Assembly: GCA_015680685.1 (NCBI GenBank)
Contig: MNCI01004872.1
Location: forward strand, 186,001 to 250,000
DNA length: 64,000 bases
Direction of reading: 5' to 3'
Origin: Gnetum montanum
Taxonomy: Eukaryota > Streptophyta > Gnetopsida > Gnetales > Gnetaceae
The notes under the pieces are model-generated. The model had not been told where the DNA came from. It saw only the letters and a program-made list of their open reading frames with translations, and did no database searches. Made by a program: the position numbers and the translations under genes. Below are positions 1 to 12,110 of this stretch, piece by piece; position 1 is the first letter of the stretch, and every line of letters starts with the position of its first letter.

Positions 1-535
1 TGTTTTTTCTTCCTTACCCCTATGCCTTCGGTAGTCATCATCTATATTTTTCCAGATCCATATCAGCCATACCACACCTTAGCTAGTGAGCCTAAACCGA
101 AGCAAGGTATGCTTTACTTAATGATTCAATTGCCCTTGCTAATATATGATGGTGTTGTGTGGGCAGATGGCGATCATACGACAACAGAATGGATCTGGAG
201 CAGACACTTGGAATGGAGCAGCGCTAAAGCAGCATGCAAGGAGTGGAGTTGATAATGCGCTTACAGATGGACAACGAAAGGCGCAATCTAGGCATTGGCA
301 GCAACAAGACTCTTCTCTTTTCTTCTCTTCTATTCTCTCTCCTCTTTTCTCTCAGCTGCCAACTATGGCCTGATGTCATTGTAATAAGGTGTTCACCCCT
401 GTTGTCATGAACACCAGTTTTTGTCAAGTCTTGTAATAAAGACCGTTCACATGTCATCCCATTAGTTCCATATCCCCTAATAATCCCATACCTACCTAAT
501 ATTATTGTAAGGAACTCGAGGACGAGTTTTCATTC

Positions 536-548
536 AGTCATGGGGGTA
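536..548 (+). other. Polypurine tract of E1
   Basis: AGTCATGGGGGTA lies directly before the TGATGAG start of the LTR at 549. The same motif borders the 3' LTR of E3 on the opposite strand (28901-28913). It is the expected primer site for plus-strand DNA synthesis in an LTR element. Confidence 0.75.
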
Positions 549-1351
549 TGATGAGACGCGTTTTACACTAGGCCGCGATATCGCATCCGCGATATCGCGT
601 CGCGCCGCCATATCTATAAATAAGAGGCGACACTCCCTTCATTTCCCAATTCTGGCTAGTGTAGCTAAGCTCTGGCAGATTGATCACTCCAGAGTTAGAG
701 TTTTTCCCCATGTGCCCGCAGTAGGAGTCCTAGAGTGAACGACTCTTTATTCGAGCAGCTTGTAACCTGAACTCAAGTTGTGTACGGCAATAAAGACGAA
801 CTTGATTGGATAAACCTTGCAGTACATGGTTTTATTGCTTTATTTCCTGCTTTCCTGGTGCGTTCAAGTACGACTTGATTACGAGCGTCTACGAATGTGT
901 ACGGCTAGTCAAGGAATCGGCTGCTTATCACACGTAGGCTAAATAGGTACCTCAGTACGACCACTTCAAGCACTTGCGTTACATGTGGCGATCCCAGTAA
1001 CGATTAGCGTTTGGTAAGCTGCAGTTGCATAGTTCAGGGTGTGTCCGGCAAGTGGGAACGGATGCTGACGCTAGTTAACTTAGACTTAGATCTTAGTTAG
1101 AGTTAGTTTAGCTTTCTCAACCCTTTCTCCTGGTAGCATAGAAGAGAAACCGAAAAGACCAAAAAAATCACATACCTCAGACTTGCTCAACCATACACCG
1201 TGACACAAACAAGCAAGCCTGGGAAGACAACGAACGATTAACCCCGAGTGTTTCTTGTGGCGTTAAGGCATTTAGTCTGCAGAGTTTGACCAGATCGCGC
1301 GTGTACGCTCGTTTCGTATGGTGGAGTGTAGGGGTACCTCGCCACTCATCA
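549..1351 (+). repeat. 3' LTR of E1 (803 bp)
   Basis: The LTR starts TGATGAGACGCG and ends CCACTCATCA, giving TG...CA termini. It aligns in reverse complement with both E3 LTRs. U3 begins with GCGATATCGC palindromes at 575-584 and 589-598, then a TATA box (TATAAATA, 615-622). The end of the LTR carries the sequence that in E3 reads GGTACCCCTACACTC on the plus strand. Confidence 0.85.
575..622 (+). promoter_or_regulatory. LTR promoter of E1: palindrome pair and TATA box
   Basis: Two perfect copies of the 10-base palindrome GCGATATCGC (575-584, 589-598) stand just upstream of TATAAATA at 615-622. The arrangement is kept in both LTRs of E3, where more copies are present. The position next to the TATA box suggests a binding site in the LTR promoter; that role is inferred. 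Confidence 0.6.
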
Positions 1352-2229
1352 CAAACCATTTATATTGTAAACATTATGAATATCTAGAAAATAATCATTT
1401 AGTTTTAGCACACCAATACATCTTACTTATATTTATATTTATCTCCAAGACCCACTTTTCATCCATGGAACTATTTGAGAGAGATAACTTTTGATTTGTC
1501 TCATTCATGGAACATTACTATAATTCTCATTTGAAAAGTCATGTATCTAGATTGAAGTAGAAGAAGATTTCTACATTTAGAAGTTGAATGACCAAATTAT
1601 GCAAATCTAAAACAATTTCCTTCAAATGTTTTTACAAAAGGTCTGTAGTCATAGCTAATAAATGGAATTCTTAGAGTATGAAGAATTCACTTGTGGCTAA
1701 AGTAAATTTTATTATTGAATTTTGTTTTCTGAATGGTCTTGATTCAAAACCAAGCCCTCTTTTATCATCACTTAATTTTCCCTAACTGAAGATATCCTTG
1801 AGATATTTTAAGTTGTGAGTAAACCTACTAAATAAATTAGATGCAACTTGAGCACTTAAATTTTAGGTCCTTCTTGAGTAAGAGAAATTTCCTTTTTTAG
1901 TTTCAAATTCTTTTGTTTTTCTACATATAGTGCTCAAATATTTTTACTATTTTTCTATATATCCTTATTCAGCTTTTTACTTATTTTGACCACCAATTCT
2001 AGCTTTTTTAGAAGTTCCTCAATGTTGAAGTCATTAGGTTCTTCATACTTTGTCTTAGCTTTTTCTATTAAGCTAGGTTTAACTTCATGTTCATTTTCAT
2101 CTTCATCTGCAAGTTTAAATGTGCTAGAAATTCCTTGTTTAGCACTTAAGTTAGCATAACTCTACCAATGTTGGTCCTATTCTTAGTGGTTTATAGCTAG
2201 TTGTAGAACCTTGCCAAATCTCATGGATG

Positions 2230-2485
2230 AGTTCTTTCTCAGATTTTGTAGATGCTAGGGTATTTCCCAAATATGATATACGATAGTCACAAGGCCTAGT
2301 TTTTGAGAAAAGTGGGTAAGGGCTTGCTAGGAAATCCTTAAAAAATGACACCCAACATTTAATCATAGATGATTCAAAGAAACTACAAATAAACAAAAAT
2401 CTAGCTCTTCATAGAGGAGAATGGTGAAAAAGAACTCATTTAGCCAAATCTATTTTATTGGAACAACGTTAGGATGATGATGACA
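2230..2485 (+). mobile_element. LINE (RTE-like) 3'-end fragment in copy A
   Basis: The plus strand resembles the C-terminal tail of plant RTE-type LINE proteins, with decayed reading such as LFIEENGEKELI and FYWNNVRMMM. It ends in a short GATGATGATGACAATGAT tail typical of these elements. The paralogous copy is at 23340-23625 and a clearer relative at 21455-21845. It is nested in the Copia remnant in opposite orientation. Confidence 0.45.
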
Positions 2486-2962
2486 ATGATCACTTGAGTT
2501 AGTATGCATAAATCTCTGAAAATCATTATTTTTAGTATCATAATTTTAAATTATTGTTGGAAATGAAAATAAATCCAAATAAATAATATTAGTATCACTA
2601 ATCATAGTATTAGTTTGAGGAAAATGGACAAAGAAACTTTTTTCATCATCATTAGTTTTTGTACTACTAGCTAAATGTTGTTATTGCTTTTGAATTTACG
2701 CTAATTGGGCTTGTAATTTTCCAAACCTATATTAAGTACTTTAACATCAAAACAAGCTTTTCTTTTTTATTCCATTCTCTTCATCCTATTTCTTTTTTGG
2801 ATAGTATATATCCATATGATTTGTGTCATCATAATAAAAGAAAGAAAAATATTTTGTTAATTTTTAGCAACCTTCTTCTTTTTGAATATCCTAAATTTCC
2901 TAGTAAGATTTGCAATTTCTTAATAATAATCATAACTTGATGATGTTGATTCCTCTATCATC

Positions 2963-3408
2963 CTATTTAGCTTCAACTTTGAATGCAATTTTCTCCTTGT
3001 TACTAGAAGTACTTACTCCACCTTTTCTAATTTCAAATGATGAGAGAATACTATAAAGTTTTATAACTATTATCTTAGAAATAATTTTTTGACTCTTTAA
3101 TGGAAGATACTTTAGATTCAAATTTTTTAGAAGTATTGATAAAATATTTTGGCAAATCACTACCTCAAATTGAACTTCACCAAGTATATTCATTTCACTC
3201 ATAATATCATCCATTAGCTAAAGAAACCATTAATGTTTTCATTTTCTTCTATAATTAGTGCATTGAATCTCACTCTTAGAGTTAGTAGTTTATACCTTAT
3301 AACCTTATCATTTAATTCATAGATTTCTTGAAGATGTTCCCACATCTTCCTAGTAGATTGAAGATGTATAATCTTCATATAGATATCTCTATCCAAGTTA
3401 TAGTTCAA
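2963..3408 (-). pseudogene. Copia gag remnant (UBN2-like), copy A
   Basis: Two adjacent minus-strand frames, 3408-3214 and 3214-2963, together resemble the Copia gag domain. The first has STRKMWEHLQEIYELNDKV, matching the usual A..(I/M)WE.L...Y pattern, followed by a short-helix segment LLTLRVRFNALIIEENENI. The second continues with MDDIMSEMNILGE. A stop after GFFS splits the domain in this copy and in copy B, so it predates the duplication. Residues upstream towards 3590 contain further stops. It once packaged element RNA; it is dead here. Confidence 0.65.
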
Positions 3409-4033
3409 AATGCTTGTTGCTCATGCATCATAAATTGGATTATTTGTTCATTTAATAATTTTCCTTCAAACATCATCATCTTGAACCAAGAGATATGTTT
3501 TCATTTTAACTTTTCATAGTGGTTAATCAATGCTATCGAATCATGGAGATCTACTTGAAGGGAAACACTAATTTTTTGCCATTATAATCAAACACTAGAA
3601 AAATCAAGAAATACACCTTAAATTGTAAAGTCTTTGAAGCATGGTTTGATACCAATTATTGTAATTTTGGTGGTGGAAACATAACATTAAGAGAAAGATG
3701 AATCAAGACCATTAATAAATTTTACACATAAAACCCATGTAGAATAAAAATATAAAATTAGAGAAGGCATAACAATTTTAAGATAATTTAGGTACTTGAC
3801 TAGCTAGTCTACATTCACCCTAGAAATTCTCCTCTAAATCCCAAGGGGCAAAGTGTTTTATTTAATTTAATTTAAAAATTATAGAACTTTTCATTTACCA
3901 CTAAGTCATACCACCAACATGTTAATTCTAGCTAAATTGAGTTTATTTTTATTATTTTACTTATATATTTTTATTGTATTTTAATCTAATTTATTTAAAT
4001 CTTATATTTCTTAACTCTTTATACACTACATAA

Positions 4034-4440
4034 CTCTATGACACAATACAAGGAAGTATGATGTTCATAGAAATGTAGCATGTAAAGCAAGTTTTCTAGC
4101 AAGCATCATTGATAATAAAGCTAAAGACCAAGTCGTTGATTGTTCTATTGATCATGATGTACTACAAGTAATGTTACGTGTTGTAAAGTTGATGGTGGAG
4201 CTTGTGCTACTAATGCTTCTCTTCTTGTGGTCATTTATATTCATGGCACTTATTTGGAAAAATATCCAAACTGAAGTTGACCTCAACATGGTAACACATA
4301 GTCACATCTAAGATTCTTTCATTGACACTTATTGCAGGATGTTTGCCATACTTAATAGTGTCTTATTGTGATCAACTACATCATTATTATTGTCATCATC
4401 ATCCAACTCCTCCACATCATTGTCATCCTTATTGTTGAGA
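4034..4440 (+). pseudogene. DUF247 exon-3 relic, copy A
   Basis: This aligns with exon 3 of the DUF247 gene (about 20185-20545) without large gaps. The clearest match begins at GTTGTAAAGTTGATGG and runs through the hydrophobic segment, read here as WSFIFMALIWKNIQTEVDLN against WPFILMAFIWQKTETEPNLD in the gene. A stop interrupts it where the gene has THDSF (THSHI then stop then DSF). No match to exons 1 or 2 is visible upstream, so only the 3' part of the gene is present. The relic continues perhaps to 4740, but similarity past 4440 is weak. Confidence 0.75.
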
Positions 4441-5500
4441 GAAGATGTAAACATGGGTATGGGCATAAGCATGAGCATAAGTACTAATCTAAAGTTATGA
4501 CTATCATAACTATATATGGGATTAAGGATTAATATGCTTTTGCAGAATCTAGTGGTGTTGGAACACCAAATTCCAACTACCAATAGTACCAAAAAAGTAG
4601 ACAAAATCAACATGATGACCATGATCTACTACTATGTTTCCTTCATGAGAAAACTACCACAAAGCCAACATATAACATCCTCATGTTTAGAACTTATAAC
4701 CTTTTCTTTGTTATCAATTTTTATGCTTGTTCTTTAAGTATAATGTTATATTTTCTTTGGTAGTATACCATTGTTAATGTATGATGATACTTCTTTTATG
4801 CTATTGAGAATTTAACTTGAGACCTTTCAATATATATACATCTTAAGATTTGGAATTTTGGCTCTAAGCATACACATAATACTTTGTATTTTTATATATT
4901 CTTTATATTTTATTTTTAATTGGATTATTTTGTAATTATCTTTACTAAGTCTTATTGTTTCTAAGTATGAATAGGCTAGTAGGATGTTGGTGGCCCATTA
5001 GTCATATTATATTAAATTTCATTCATCAATGTTTAAATTTATATTTTTCATATTTTATTTCATTTTAATATTTTAAAATAAAGTAAGAATATAGTTATGG
5101 AACATGTTAATGAATTTTTGGGGTTTATCTAGTTATTCTTTTATCTTATCTTGAAATCTAGTCTTGGACATGTGACTTATTATAGTACTTTCTTAGTGAC
5201 TTCAACCCATTAGTTAATCATTAAATTCTTTGTTTGGATTCATGTTATCCAATTTTTAGAAAATAAATTATTAATTCTCTAATCTTGGAATTGCCCAAAT
5301 CCTATCTTTTTTGCCTATAAATACTAGCTAATGAGTGATAACGTACACCCTACATCTAACCATATAGATCACAAGCATTCACACATAATCCAATTGAATT
5401 TCATGGACTAAAACTAGTTTTGTTATTTAGATAGTTATGATAAATCACTGGATGGTATCTTTTCAATCACACTTAGCTTCTAAATAGTTAGGATTACAAG
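4441..5500. other. AT-rich intergenic stretch with a possible LTR promoter
   Basis: I see no gene here. TGTTGGTGGCCCATTAG at about 4985 could be an LTR start, and GCCTATAAATACTAGC near 5312 is a good TATA box on the plus strand. ATTGATAT near 5497 resembles only the first bases of a tRNA-Met primer site. In copy B (25581-26610) the TATA is decayed to TGTAAATA. A plus-oriented Copia-type LTR of about 520 bp is possible but its ends are not proven. Confidence 0.3.
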
Positions 5501-7250
5501 ATTGATATAGTGAAGATTAGTCAATTCCATGTACTCTATCACCTCTTCAATTTGCAACTCCTTCATTCAAATTTTAACTTTATTGTAGGCATTAAGGTTA
5601 TCAAATATGGGCTTCCATGTATCATCTTGGAGTTTCTAGAGGGCGTCATTCATATTTTTTTGGCCAATTGGATATCTATTTCATTACTCTCTTTTTGCAT
5701 GACAACCTAGTTCCTGTAGTGATGTTTGAGTTTCTCATACTTTAGGCCCATGTTCTTCTAGGGATTTCAATTGTTGATTTTTATCTAATTGTCTACACCT
5801 CATTCATTGAGAGATCTTTGTTTTCTACTACCAATCTCCACACATCCATATTTACCTTTGCCAACTACTTGTGCTGATGCTTAAGGTATTTCTATAATTA
5901 TTCCTTCTAGTTTTTAATCTTAAGAAGCCTTCTATTTTCTTTGGCTAGGTTTTTGTTTTTCTTAAATACCTAGAAAAGATCCTTATTTATACCATTCAAC
6001 ATTGCCTCTATTAAGGATGCATTCTAGGTATTCCTTTCTTTGTTTCTTTCAACATGATGTTACTTGGCCTTGTATTACAAAAAGGCCTTATCTCTTATCA
6101 AATTTGGTTGATGAAGGGTTGGATTGGACAAGTAGGCCCTTAGCTAGGTAACTTGAGCTACTGGTTGTTAATTCAATGTTGTGGCCTCTTAAAGTTTATT
6201 TTTACAATTAGAAGCTTACTTCTTATCTTAATTAATATATTCTAGATTAGTGTGATATCTTCTAGAATATCAAAGACATTTAGAGTCATTGGATTGTCAC
6301 CCACTAGCTTGTCTAGTACTTCATCATGCTATGTTGTACTCATACCTCTTGAACTAATTTCTACAAATATCTAGATATCTTCCATCATAGCAAGCTCTAT
6401 TTTTAGTGCTACAGGAACCTTTAGCACTTATTTGATTCAATCTGCTATCACCTCTATAGTTGTCTCTTGCTCCTTATACTGCATAATCACTACTATGGCT
6501 CCTTCTCCTTCTTTCAACATGATAGAAAAATTTGTTGCATTATCTAAAATATTTGGCATCCATTTTGATGGTAGGGATACTACAACTCCTCTTATTTTAG
6601 AATAGCTTGGATAGTGGCTTGACTTATTCATATGAAGAATAGGTTGGAAAGATCATGATACTACTAACTCATAATAGGTGAAACTTTGTTTACCAAGTAC
6701 TTCTAACAATTGTCTCAACTCCTTAATCCTAGCTCTAACACTTGGTGGTTCTTTAGCTAGTAGAGGTAACACTTCTTTCTCTTGAAGTTGTAGAGATGGC
6801 TTCTCCTTCATCATTTCTTTCCACGATGTTGTAGTGGTTCTACAAAGTATGTCATTCGTATAGCTTACGATCCCTCTACTTGTATAGAGTTTCTAATTAA
6901 TCAAAAGAAAGGAAGTTCCTTCTTGTCCTTATCACTTTTTCTTTGAAGTGCTTCTTGATTTCAAGGAAGATGAGCAAAGGTAAGTTAACTAGAAACTTCC
7001 TACTAAGTGTAGCACAAGTCCTCACACAAAGGAATGTTACTATGATGAAGAATAACATTGGTTCAAGTGATACAATACAATCTTAAAGTAAACTCTTTCC
7101 ACTTAGGTAAGCACATTGTACTCCTTATGATCAACTTTGTAGAATCTTCAAGTTGACTCTTTTTTACTCTTAGCATCAAACTATGTGCACAACTTTACTA
7201 GCTTTTTTCCCATGTTAGGAAGTTCTAGGACCTCGTCTATGAAATCCATC
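5500..7250 (-). pseudogene. Decayed minus-strand reading region eORF1, copy A
   Basis: The minus strand reads as coding-like sequence with scattered stops and shifts; the plus strand does not. Recognisable stretches shared with copy B include KEPPSVRARIKELRQL, LPSKWMPNILDNATNF and HDEVLDKLVGDNPMTLNVF. Further down it becomes charged and coiled-coil-like. I do not recognise the protein. It ends next to the LTR-like block at 7399, where Tat-lineage gypsy elements are known to carry extra antisense ORFs, so I infer a retroelement accessory ORF. It could instead be a remnant of an unrelated transposon protein. Confidence 0.4.
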
Positions 7251-7398
7251 AAGAGGAGATCATATTTTCTTGGATTTTTATAGTGGAATATCCTTGGTTA
7301 CTATTCTAGAAAGGTATATCTTCCCAAGTTACTACTCTCCATTGGTAGAAATCATGGGCCAAAGCTCTGAAAACTACAAATACTCCTATATCTCTCAA

Positions 7399-8770
7399 GA
7401 AGGGGCCAAAGTTTGGTGGGAAGGTGAGGGTTTCAAAATTTCCTTTTGGGGTGCCAAAAATGGAAATTTGATGGGTTTTATGGGGCTATATACTTTTCTA
7501 TGTTGAAAACATCTGTAGGGGGATAGATCTCATCTACCCCTAGTGTGGAGGAGTGTGGATCATCTACTCCTAGCATGGAGGGGAAGACCTCAACGTGGAA
7601 GGGCATGGTGGCATTTATGCTCAATGTGGAGAATTCTAGCATGATTTATGCCTAGTGTGGGATGTGTAATCCTAACCTCCCCTTGTAGAAACTTCATGCT
7701 CAACATGGAAACTTCATACCTAGTGTGGAAACTTCATGCCTAGCATGGAAACTACATGCCCCTAGCATATAAGCAACATGGACCAGATTTCAAAGCTCAA
7801 TTGACTTCAGCGTTGACCATGCACTTCATTAATGATGGTGGAAGACCTAGCATAGAAGAACAAAGCTAGCATAGATGGTATTCCTCTGTTACTCTTTATA
7901 GTAAATGGAATGACCATGGGCATTTGGCACTTTCCATACATAGTAAACCCCAAAATTGGACAACCATCTCACTTGTACATGGCAGAAAATTATAGCAATT
8001 TGTAGCTAATATATTAGTCATTTGCAGCCAATTTTCAGCCCTAATCATGGCCCAAAACCTTTAAAAACAAGCCCCAAACACCATTTTGAGGTTCCACACT
8101 TTTTACATTCACACACTTTGAAATTTGTAGAACTAGAAAGCTCTTGCACACTTGCAAAAATGTAGCTTCTTAGGTCTCCTTAGTGTGGAATCCCCCTATG
8201 GCCCTGTAACATCCATTACCCCTTGAGATTTGTGAGATTTTGGTCTCCATGCTGCACTTCTAGGTTCCCCAACTTCCAACATAAAGCACTTTTGTAGCCA
8301 AATCCTTCACCTTTCTCAACTACCTTAGCATTAGCCAACATTATAGATTTGGAGTAGTAGCAAAATAGGTTCGATAACATTATGAGTGGTAGGACATCTA
8401 GATCTTGAGGTTGATTACATTGGCTTTAATGGACCTTGAACCCCTATTAAAGTGAATCCCTTTTGCTCTTCCATGGGAAATTTTTGTGTATACATCCCTT
8501 AAACGTATTTTTTAATTTTTTAATAATAATGTTTTAAAGTTTCAATTTTATGTGCAATTCATATTTTCTTTCTAGTTTTTAGATTTGCATTGTTATTTTT
8601 TGCATTCATTTTACATTTTTTAAGTCCTTGGGTGATCTACCAAACCATCCAGAACATCTTGAATTCCATTTTTTAGAGGCCCTCAAGATTTTGGGTTGAG
8701 GTTGCTACATTAAGACTTTCTATTTTCCAATGATTGAATTTTTTTGTTGCAACAGTTTTCTAGTGCTAGA
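7399..8770 (+). repeat. LTR-like block, copy A
   Basis: This aligns with 36950-38240 in copy B and, in inverted orientation, with 49600-50930. It is rich in recurring CTAGTGTGGA and CTAGCATGGA motifs (7530-7860). A TATA-like site lies near 8060 (B and the inverted copy have clearer TATAAAAA sites). It precedes the gag region, so I read it as the LTR of the Tat-type element. Exact ends and primer site are not resolved. The left edge is a deletion junction relative to copy B: sequence joins after CCAAAGTTT at about 7398. Confidence 0.55.
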
Positions 8771-9590
8771 AGGAGGACCTCTACCCAAATTTTGTGACCA
8801 AATGAGTTTTCACCATAACCAACGTTGCTTTCCTAGCTGAAATATACAATTTTTTACACCAAAAAACCTTTGAATCTATTCACAACCAACACTACCGCTC
8901 ACACCACCGTAGAAAAATCCTTAGTGTGGAAGTTGTAGGTGCATGGATTTTAGATTTTCACAACACCTACTATGAATTTCTTGCCCAAAACCAACATTGA
9001 TGTGGTGTAGAAGCTATCCTTCCTTTTACTACCAAATTTTTCTTAATTTTTTAATGATTGGTGATTTCAACAACCAAACCCCCATCCCCCTTCCTAGCTA
9101 TGTAAATTGGTGGCCTATCAAAATTACTTTCTAGTGGAAAACCCAAGTTTTCACTATGGTTCTAAACCCCCTCCTTTTTACCAACGTTGGCTAGGAAGAT
9201 GTGAGATCTTCCTATCTCACCCCTCCCTTCCTTTCCCCTTACTACACCTAATGTAGGTATAGTTAGGAAGCCTAGCATGGGTGAAGTTTGGAACCATATT
9301 CTTGGCATTCCATTTTTAGTAAATGGCTTTACCTCCCTTAACCCCCACTTAGTATTTATAGTAAATAGCATATTTTCAACCATTTTGCTTCTTTTAGCCA
9401 TTTTAAATTCCACTTGCAACCTATCCCATGCCTTTTTTAACATCATAGCCATGTATTTCCAACAATCACCCAAGTTACCTTTCACTTTCACTGACAGTGG
9501 GTCTAGCCAATAAGCCATGAGGGTATATGACCCTAAGGATCTTGCTATCATTGAGTGTAGTAGTCTTTGAGGCCTAGGAGATGAAGTCCT
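8771..9590. other. Leader region between LTR-like block and gag, copy A
   Basis: No intact gene. The stretch aligns with 38240-39160 in copy B. Its plus strand carries short coding-like pieces just before gag (SSQQAMRVYNPKDLAIIECS in B, with a stop in A), suggesting that gag or a leader ORF began further upstream than the visible open frame. The overlapping minus-strand frame is discussed under rejected items. Confidence 0.35.
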
Positions 9591-9596
9591 AAAATT

Positions 9597-11560
9597 TTGG
9601 CCATAAATGTGGATTGCTACAATTACATTTGTGCCAAAATGCAAGTTGGCATGCTGATTCCACATGTGAAAGTAGAAGTTATAAGAAAATTTGGGCTCAT
9701 ACATTATGGTAGGAAGAAATACATCCCTTTCTTGTATGATCAAATTTCCCTTAATGAAACCTATACTTGCATCCTATCTTAGTTGATTGAGATGGATGAA
9801 GAGGATGAAAAGAAAAGCTTGGAGAAGTAAGAGGAAGAGAAGGATGAGTTTACAAAAAAATATAAGCTTGAAAACATCCTAGGTGGGTTGTTTAAACAAA
9901 CATCCCCCAAGGCCACAGTGCCTTCCTCTATCCCCTTTATTTTCTCCATGGGCTAGGTGTTGTCATCCTCTACCCCTTCCTACTTGATGATGGTCGATCC
10001 TACATTGGTTATTGTTGTGCATTAAATACAATTGGTGCCCCAACCCACCACATTTCATTTCTCCATGTCATTAGCCACATAGCCCTAATCTATGGGGCCA
10101 TTAGTGGTGGTTTTCACCACCATAAACTAGCTAACCATCCATGTGGGGTCCACCATGGGATCCCAAGCAACCCAAGGGTCACATACCCTCTTTTCTTTGT
10201 TTGTGCCTTAGATATTGGCACAATCATCTTTGTCCTTGTTTTTCCTACCAACTACAACTATAATGCAACCTCTTCCCTCTATGCAACAATTGATAGTAAG
10301 GCCACAAGCTTCCCAAAAAATATCACAACCATTTGTGCAAATCCTATAGTTGACAGGGAAACCAAAGGACTTGGATTAGGCCTTTTAAATGATCTAGGAC
10401 CTAACAAAGTAATTGATGAGGATTAAAGCCTTTACATCTCAAAGCTTCAAGATCATGAACTTTTACCAAGATGATCCCATCTGTCTTGTGGTTCCACCCT
10501 TGATGCTTCTTCCTAGTGTCACCATCCCTCAATTCAGCAAGCACAATGGGGAAGGTAATTCCAATACTTACCTTATTACCTTACACTCTAAGTTCTTGTT
10601 GTTGTAACCATGACTACACACCATAATAAGAATTTTTCCTATGTCCTTGACTAGAAAAACACTTGACTAGTACTATGCCCTACCTAGAGGATCTATATTC
10701 TTTCCTAAGGACCTGATAGCCTAATTCATTAACTGCTTCAATTATAACTTGAAGCTCAACAATACACTTGATCAATTGTTGAAGATCAAGTATGGACCCC
10801 TCGAACTAGTGCAAAAGTTCAACCAATAATTGAATGGTCTACTCAACAAGATACCAACGCCTATAGTCAAAACCCACCTTTTGGCTATATTCAAGGGGAT
10901 GTTTAATGGCTTTATTAAGTCCAAGTTGTATTGCCTTGACCCATGGTCACTTAGTCAAGCATTCTCCCAAAAAAAACATAGGGGATGCCGTAGAAGCTAG
11001 TCACAACCCTGCTTATGTGGCTTACAAAAACCAGCACACATACAAGGACAAAGATAAGGGTAAATAAAACAATGCAGCTGTAGTGACAGTAGTGAAGGAA
11101 GCTAAAACTGCTAACCAGGGGCCAAAAAATAATCAACCTAGGACCCCTGCTAACAACCATGCTAACTAGTCATCAACCTTTGGGGTAATTTCATTGATTG
11201 TACCTAGTTCTAGTTTTGAGCAAAAGGATAGATAAAATATGCAAGTTTACCTTTAAAGTAATTTAAACTCTTGGATCAACTATTGAAGAGTGGAAGGATC
11301 CAATGTAAGCAAATGTCTGAAGCTACTTGTAAAAAATATGAGAGGCTATGTGAGATAGCCAAGGATCCTACTCAAAGCAATCAGGGATGACATCCAACTA
11401 CCTAAATATTTCAAGCTCGATCACTTCTATCATTATCATCAATTGCCTGGTCATGACACTAACTTCTGCCTCGCATTGAAAGGTAACCTACAAAGGATGA
11501 TAGATAGAGGCAAGTTGATCCTTGATGCATCCAACCTTGTCTAACCCAAAAATTAGTTGA
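9597..11560 (+). pseudogene. Tat-type gypsy gag, copy A
   Basis: Gag-like sequence with stops and shifts. The N-terminal part is charged (LIEMDEEDEKKSLEKQEEEK after correcting a stop). The core near 10500-11080 has the retrotransposon gag pattern, including FPMSLTRKAL followed by YYALPRGSIFS. Near 11400-11540 lies a decayed zinc-knuckle segment with HYHQLPGHDTNF, in place of the family's CxxH..GHDTE.C pattern; the cysteines are gone. The start is unclear because no good ATG precedes the domain. Copy B (39162-41154) is less broken. It would form the particle shell; here it cannot. Confidence 0.65.
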
Positions 11561-12110
11561 TGCACATGTATATAGACTCATTGAATGCCAAAGACCAATT
11601 TTACATCATATTTGTGTTCAATATTGATGACAACCGGAGGCCCATGAGGGAACCATTTGTGGTTAGGGTACCCCTCCTCAATGAGAGGGTCTCTTCACCT
11701 TACACTAGCTCAAGATCCTCTTTTGTTGTGACTATATCACCATTCATGCTTCCCAAGGAACCCTTTGTCATCAAGGTGCCCCAACCAGCCACAATCTAAC
11801 TAACTATAATAACCATACAATGACCTCCTGTAGTGGAAAATGCTACTGCCTCTTCCTCACAACCAACAAACATTAACCAAAAGACCTTAACTAAGTAGAG
11901 GAAGAAGCATAATCAAAAGCCTAATAACAAGGGTGATAAGAAAGTTGAGGCATGAAAGGAAGTGGGATCACCAAAGCCCACTCCCATATTATCTATACCC
12001 ATGACCTCCTTTATCCAACTTGCCTCAACTAGCAAACCATAGGAGGATCCTAAAACCCCAAGATAGAAGAAAGAGAAGAGATCAAAACAACAACCACCTA
12101 AGGCTAAAGT

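Larger units (their letters stand above)
1..1351 (+). mobile_element. Ty3/gypsy element E1, 3' end (truncated by window start)
   Basis: This is the 3' part of a plus-oriented LTR retrotransposon: about 548 bases of non-coding internal sequence, a polypurine tract, and a complete 3' LTR. It belongs to the same family as E3 at 28068-35133: the reverse complement of roughly 28900-29400 aligns with 1-548, and the LTRs align throughout. No coding domain is visible in this part. The right end abuts copy A of the large duplication at 1352. The matching site at 22501 has no element, so E1 entered only this copy. The five bases after the LTR (CAAAC, 1352-1356) should be the right target duplication; the left copy is outside the window. 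Confidence 0.85.
1352..3655 (-). mobile_element. Ty1/Copia remnant in copy A
   Basis: A minus-oriented Copia element with internal sequence from about 3640 down to the E1 junction. A primer-binding site complementary to initiator tRNA-Met reads TTGGTATCAAACC on the minus strand at about 3643-3655, so the 5' LTR lies to the right of it (about 3660-4020, outer edge unresolved). Gag follows at 3408-2963, then a decayed zinc-knuckle-like stretch near 2850-2800 whose cysteines are lost. The integrase region present in copy B (21850-22133) is not in this window for copy A because E1 interrupts the element. Many stops; not functional. Confidence 0.7.

Noticed and set aside
4516-4737. LLQNLVVLEHQIP in the plus frame as the DUF247 LLLLENQIP motif
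   Set aside because: It lies 3' of the exon-3 relic, the wrong order for the gene, and nothing around it matches; likely chance.
9162-9743. 193-codon minus-strand open frame, the longest uninterrupted retroelement frame in the window apart from the DUF247 exon
   Set aside because: It overlaps the plus-strand gag N-terminus, which is better conserved and continues into recognisable gag. In copy B the minus frame is broken by a frame shift. It matches no domain I know. I regard it as chance, with some doubt.
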